Part shown: piece after piece, positions 6,209 through 8,521 of the stretch
Position numbering within the stretch: the stretch's first letter is position 1
Layout: the number at the start of each line of letters is the position of its first letter
NCBI GenBank assembly: GCA_022360535.1
Contig: JAKSCP010000227.1
Span: forward strand, 1 to 8,521
Source: Pseudomonadales bacterium
GTDB lineage: Bacteria > Pseudomonadota > Gammaproteobacteria > Pseudomonadales > Pseudohongiellaceae
DNA length: 8,521 nt
Direction of reading: 5' to 3'
Notes under the pieces: generated by a model
What the model was told of the DNA's origin: nothing
Databases searched by the model: none
The model's input: only the letters and a program-made list of their open reading frames with translations
Position numbers and translations under genes: made by a program

Positions 6209-7459
6209 CTAGTGTGACAGTAGGGAGTGCCCTAACGAGCGCGAGTATGCAACGAAGGCTGGAATCAGCGACAGCAGCACGGAAGCCAGCAAGGCGCCAG
6301 CCATATACAGCCAGATTCCCAGAGAGGATGGCCAGGCCTCGATGACAAGGGCATAGGTTTCGCTCAACCAGGCCTGAGTTAGCCCGAAGCCGAGAACTAC
6401 CAGCAAGTAGCCAAACACAGCGGCGACCGCCATCATCGCCAGTCCTTCCAGTTCAATCAGCCAAACTATAAAGGAGGGACGCGCACCAATAGCCCGATAC
6501 AAAGCAAGCTCACGACGCCTCTCCCGCAAGGAGGAGAGCAACATGGTACTGAGACCAAGCAACGAAGCAGTGAGTACCAGTATGGAAATTACCTGCAACA
6601 GATTTTCCAGCGTTCCGATAATCTGCCACAGCTCACCTAACGCCACCGCGGGCAAAATGGCAGTTAGTGGTTCCGAAGGATAATTATTTATCGCGCGCTG
6701 CAAGCCAAACACTGCCAAAGGCGTATCGAGACCTAACAGAATCGCTGTGATCTGGGTGGGCTCCAGCTGAGCCAGTCTAGGATCGTCCGGTTGCGGACTA
6801 AGCGCTGCAACCTGAACACCATCCTGATAACCCAAATGAATCGCCTCTATTCCCTGCAAGCTGACATGGATGGTTCTGTCCACAGGGGTTCCCGTGGGCG
6901 CTAGTATGCCAGTTACCGTAAATGGCAAATTGTCGTGATTCACAAAGCTCGTGTTACCGATACCATGGGAAATGACAATCTCTGCACCCACTTCATAGCC
7001 CAACGCATTGGCGACTTCACTGCCGAGGACCGCGTGCAAAGGACTGCTAAACTCCTCGCCGGATGACAGCCGTAGATTCTCGTTGTCGCCATAGCGGAAA
7101 TACTCAAAATAGTCATTATTAGTACCAAGCACGCGGTAACCCCGATGGGAGTCACCCAGGGAGAATGGAATACTCCAGGAGATTCCCGGACGGGCAATGA
7201 TGTCCTGATAGCTTTGCCATTGAATATTATTCGTCGCGTTGCCAATTCGAAACACAGAATAGAGCAGCAGATTGACCTGACTGGTGCGGGCGCCTACCAG
7301 TAAATCCACTCCCGACACCGTTCTGACAAAACTGCTCTCTGCCTGCGCTCGAACATGTTCAACACCGATGACGATGGCCATGCTGATGGTTAGCGACGCG
7401 AGTGTCAGCATGACACTGCCGCGCCTGCTCCATAAGCTGCTGAGTGCGACTTCAAACAT
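6209..7459 (-). CDS. FtsX/MacB-type ABC transporter permease
   Basis: 416 residues with the four-helix topology of this superfamily: one membrane helix at about 15-34, a long extracytoplasmic domain at about 36-280, then three helices at about 285-309, 335-360 and 380-403. The cytoplasmic loop after the second helix carries the family coupling motif, LRERRRELALYRAIGA (311-326), which contacts the ATPase. Such permeases act as dimers and usually move no small solute across the bilayer; they pass mechanical force to periplasmic partners, as in MacB, LolCE or FtsEX. No peptidoglycan hydrolase or lipoprotein-sorting feature is seen to choose between these. The start codon lies inside the end of the ATPase gene (8-base overlap), so translation is probably coupled; the ribosome site is poor (AAGAAG). 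The divergent DUF3299-like gene suggests a metal-related role, which is an inference. Confidence 0.92.
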   Translation of the reverse strand: MFEVALSSLWSRRGSVMLTLASLTISMAIVIGVEHVRAQAESSFVRTVSGVDLLVGARTSQVNLLLYSVFRIGNATNNIQWQSYQDIIARPGISWSIPFSLGDSHRGYRVLGTNNDYFEYFRYGDNENLRLSSGEEFSSPLHAVLGSEVANALGYEVGAEIVISHGIGNTSFVNHDNLPFTVTGILAPTGTPVDRTIHVSLQGIEAIHLGYQDGVQVAALSPQPDDPRLAQLEPTQITAILLGLDTPLAVFGLQRAINNYPSEPLTAILPAVALGELWQIIGTLENLLQVISILVLTASLLGLSTMLLSSLRERRRELALYRAIGARPSFIVWLIELEGLAMMAVAAVFGYLLVVLGFGLTQAWLSETYALVIEAWPSSLGIWLYMAGALLASVLLSLIPAFVAYSRSLGHSLLSH

Positions 7460-8141
7460 GAGTAACTTCTTGCGGTTTGACCTTGTTTATATCGGCGAGT
7501 GCTACTTTGGTTTCAAACATATCAGCGAGCGAATTGTCATGACTCGCAAACACCACGGCACAACCGGTTGACTCACGAATGGACAAAAGTAATCGCACAA
7601 AGTGGTCCTTGGCATCTGCGTCTAATGCAGAAGTGGGTTCATCCGCCAGAATGATCTCAGGACTATTAATGAATGCACGTGCGATAGCAACGCGCTGCTG
7701 CTGGCCCACACTAAGCTGGTCCGCCGGCCTTTGCAACAAATCAGGATGCAGCTGCAGGGATTCAACAAGTTCGACTGAACGGTTTTCAACCGCCTGACCG
7801 GATTTCCCAGTAAAACGCGCTGCCAATTTCAGATTTTGACCCACTGTCAAAAAGGGAATGAGATTGAACTGCTGAAAGACAATGCCGATATGCTCGGCTC
7901 GAAAACGATCTCGCTTGCGGGCAGTCAGACTGGCGATGTCCGTATCCAGAATCCTGACACTATCCGCCGGTGCAGCTAATATGCCCGCCAGCAGGCTTAA
8001 TAAGGTGGATTTACCGCTACCCGATGCACCGCGTAAAAACACCGATTCACCGCAAGCTACCTGAAAATCCGGCACGTCCAGAGTCGGCCGCTCAGCGCCA
8101 GGCCAGGTATAGTGTAGGTTTGTGATGCTTATGGCATTCAT
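7452..8141 (-). CDS. ABC transporter ATP-binding protein (LolD/MacB-type)
   Basis: 229 residues, the usual length for a stand-alone ATPase of the LolD/MacB branch. All nucleotide-binding elements are intact: Walker A GASGSGKST at 38-46, Q-loop Q90, signature LSVGQ at 143-147, Walker B IILADEP at 163-169 with catalytic E168, D-loop SALD at 171-174, and H-loop H201. It hydrolyses ATP on the cytoplasmic face and drives the permease encoded immediately downstream, which its gene overlaps by 8 bases. No strong Shine-Dalgarno sequence precedes the ATG at 8141, but the start fits the family N-terminus and no better in-frame start is near. Transcription should begin in the 115-base spacer shared with the divergent gene. 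Confidence 0.95.
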   Translation of the reverse strand: MNAISITNLHYTWPGAERPTLDVPDFQVACGESVFLRGASGSGKSTLLSLLAGILAAPADSVRILDTDIASLTARKRDRFRAEHIGIVFQQFNLIPFLTVGQNLKLAARFTGKSGQAVENRSVELVESLQLHPDLLQRPADQLSVGQQQRVAIARAFINSPEIILADEPTSALDADAKDHFVRLLLSIRESTGCAVVFASHDNSLADMFETKVALADINKVKPQEVTHV

Positions 8142-8202
8142 TTGCCGCTAATCTACCCGTGATCTCATCCGATTCCAACGACTCAGCTGAACTCTACTCT
8201 TC

Positions 8203-8231
8203 TTTACAAATCCAGCCGTATTTCCGACAAT
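8203..8231 (+). promoter_or_regulatory. Sigma70-like promoter of the DUF3299-like gene
   Basis: TTTACA (five of six to the -35 consensus), a spacer of exactly 17 bases, and GACAAT (four of six to the -10 consensus) stand about 25 bases upstream of the ATG at 8257, giving a leader of about 20 bases. The same bases read on the minus strand hold a poorer hexamer pair (TTGTCG, 16 bases, TGTAAA) that could serve the ABC genes, so the two promoters may overlap. Confidence 0.45.
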
Positions 8232-8236
8232 TTGTC
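8226..8236. promoter_or_regulatory. Candidate operator: perfect palindrome over the -10 box
   Basis: GACAA-T-TTGTC is an 11-base perfect palindrome (five-base arms, one centre base) that includes the proposed -10 box of the divergent gene and touches the weaker promoter of the ABC genes. A repressor bound here would block the plus-strand promoter and possibly both. It does not resemble the long AT-rich Zur site as I know it. Confidence 0.35.
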
Positions 8237-8256
8237 CATCAGCGGCGGATTTCACC

Positions 8257-8521
8257 ATGTCTAGGACAATTTTTTCAATTCTTCTCTCACTAATTCTCTG
8301 CTTCCAGGCAGCTATTGCCCAGGATCAGGAAGAAGTGTTGGCTGTGGAGTGGGTCGATCTCATGAGCCAGGCGGACCTCGATGCCGTACTCAACGCCCCT
8401 CAACTAAACCACGACCTGTATGGCTGGCAAGATCAACTTGCCGGTAACGACGATGGTGAAGCCTACCTGAAAGCACTGCAGTCATACGATGTGAATCCCG
8501 ATCTGGTGGACAAGCGAATTC
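8257..8521 (+). CDS. Exported DUF3299-like protein, N-terminal part only
   Basis: 88 complete codons from the ATG at 8257, open to the window edge. Residues 1-21 are a signal peptide ending in AIA, so the product is periplasmic. The mature start (VEWVDLMSQADLDAVLNAP at 30-48) and the VNPDLVDKRI stretch at 79-88 fit the N-terminal pattern of DUF3299 proteins, in which the latter leads into an RIPGF-like strand that would fall just beyond the edge. It is transcribed away from the ABC transporter genes. DUF3299 genes are often found next to ABC ATPase/FtsX permease pairs and DUF2796 (ZrgA-like) genes in vibrios and relatives, hence a possible link to zinc or another metal. The gene is sure; the family call is good but rests on a short stretch. 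A GGA seven bases before the ATG is a modest ribosome site. Confidence 0.75.
   Translation, partial: MSRTIFSILLSLILCFQAAIAQDQEEVLAVEWVDLMSQADLDAVLNAPQLNHDLYGWQDQLAGNDDGEAYLKALQSYDVNPDLVDKRI

Noticed and set aside
8516..8521. GAATTC at the exact right end of the window, possibly a cloning junction
   Set aside because: The plus-strand reading frame and the expected family pattern run straight into it, the left end has no matching site, and a six-base match at an edge can be chance.

Overview
The window looks like chromosomal DNA of a Gram-negative bacterium, most likely a marine or aquatic gammaproteobacterium. The basis is indirect: Sec-type signal peptides on most products, protein families typical of that group (exported S9 peptidases, class C beta-lactamase-like hydrolases, an ABC/FtsX pair beside a DUF3299-like gene), a base composition near 50% GC by eye, and dense short-gapped genes. 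There is no rRNA, tRNA, mobile element or CRISPR array, and nothing points to recent transfer. The taxon is an inference.

Layout. Positions 1 to about 5276 hold a minus-strand run of four genes, read from right to left: a five-repeat PD40 beta-propeller protein (4360-5238), a class C beta-lactamase-like serine hydrolase (2794-4293), a small exported COG4798-type methyltransferase-like protein (1902-2699) and an S9 prolyl-oligopeptidase-family peptidase (1-1880, C-terminus cut off by the window edge). Gaps are 66, 94 and 21 bases, each gene has an N-terminal signal sequence, and all but the last have clear Shine-Dalgarno sequences, so this is probably one operon for a set of periplasmic or secreted proteins. 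Two of the products are serine hydrolases with visible catalytic residues. The whole set may process peptides or amide/ester compounds outside the cytoplasm, but the substrate cannot be read from the sequence.

Positions 5416-5441 hold a perfect hairpin that ends a separate single gene (5449-5931), a 160-residue cytoplasmic protein of probable NTF2-like fold. The 277-base spacer 5932-6208 has no convincing gene; it holds a possible terminator (6024-6060) for the ABC genes upstream of it.

Positions 6209-8141 (minus strand) encode a MacB/LolD-type ABC transporter: an ATPase whose gene overlaps by 8 bases that of a four-helix FtsX-type permease. Divergent from it on the plus strand is the start of a signal-peptide-bearing DUF3299-like protein (8257 to the edge). 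ABC pairs of this type next to DUF3299 genes recur in gammaproteobacteria and have been linked to metal, especially zinc, handling; that role is an inference here. The 115-base divergent spacer carries a good sigma70-like promoter and an 11-base palindrome over its -10 box, a candidate operator.
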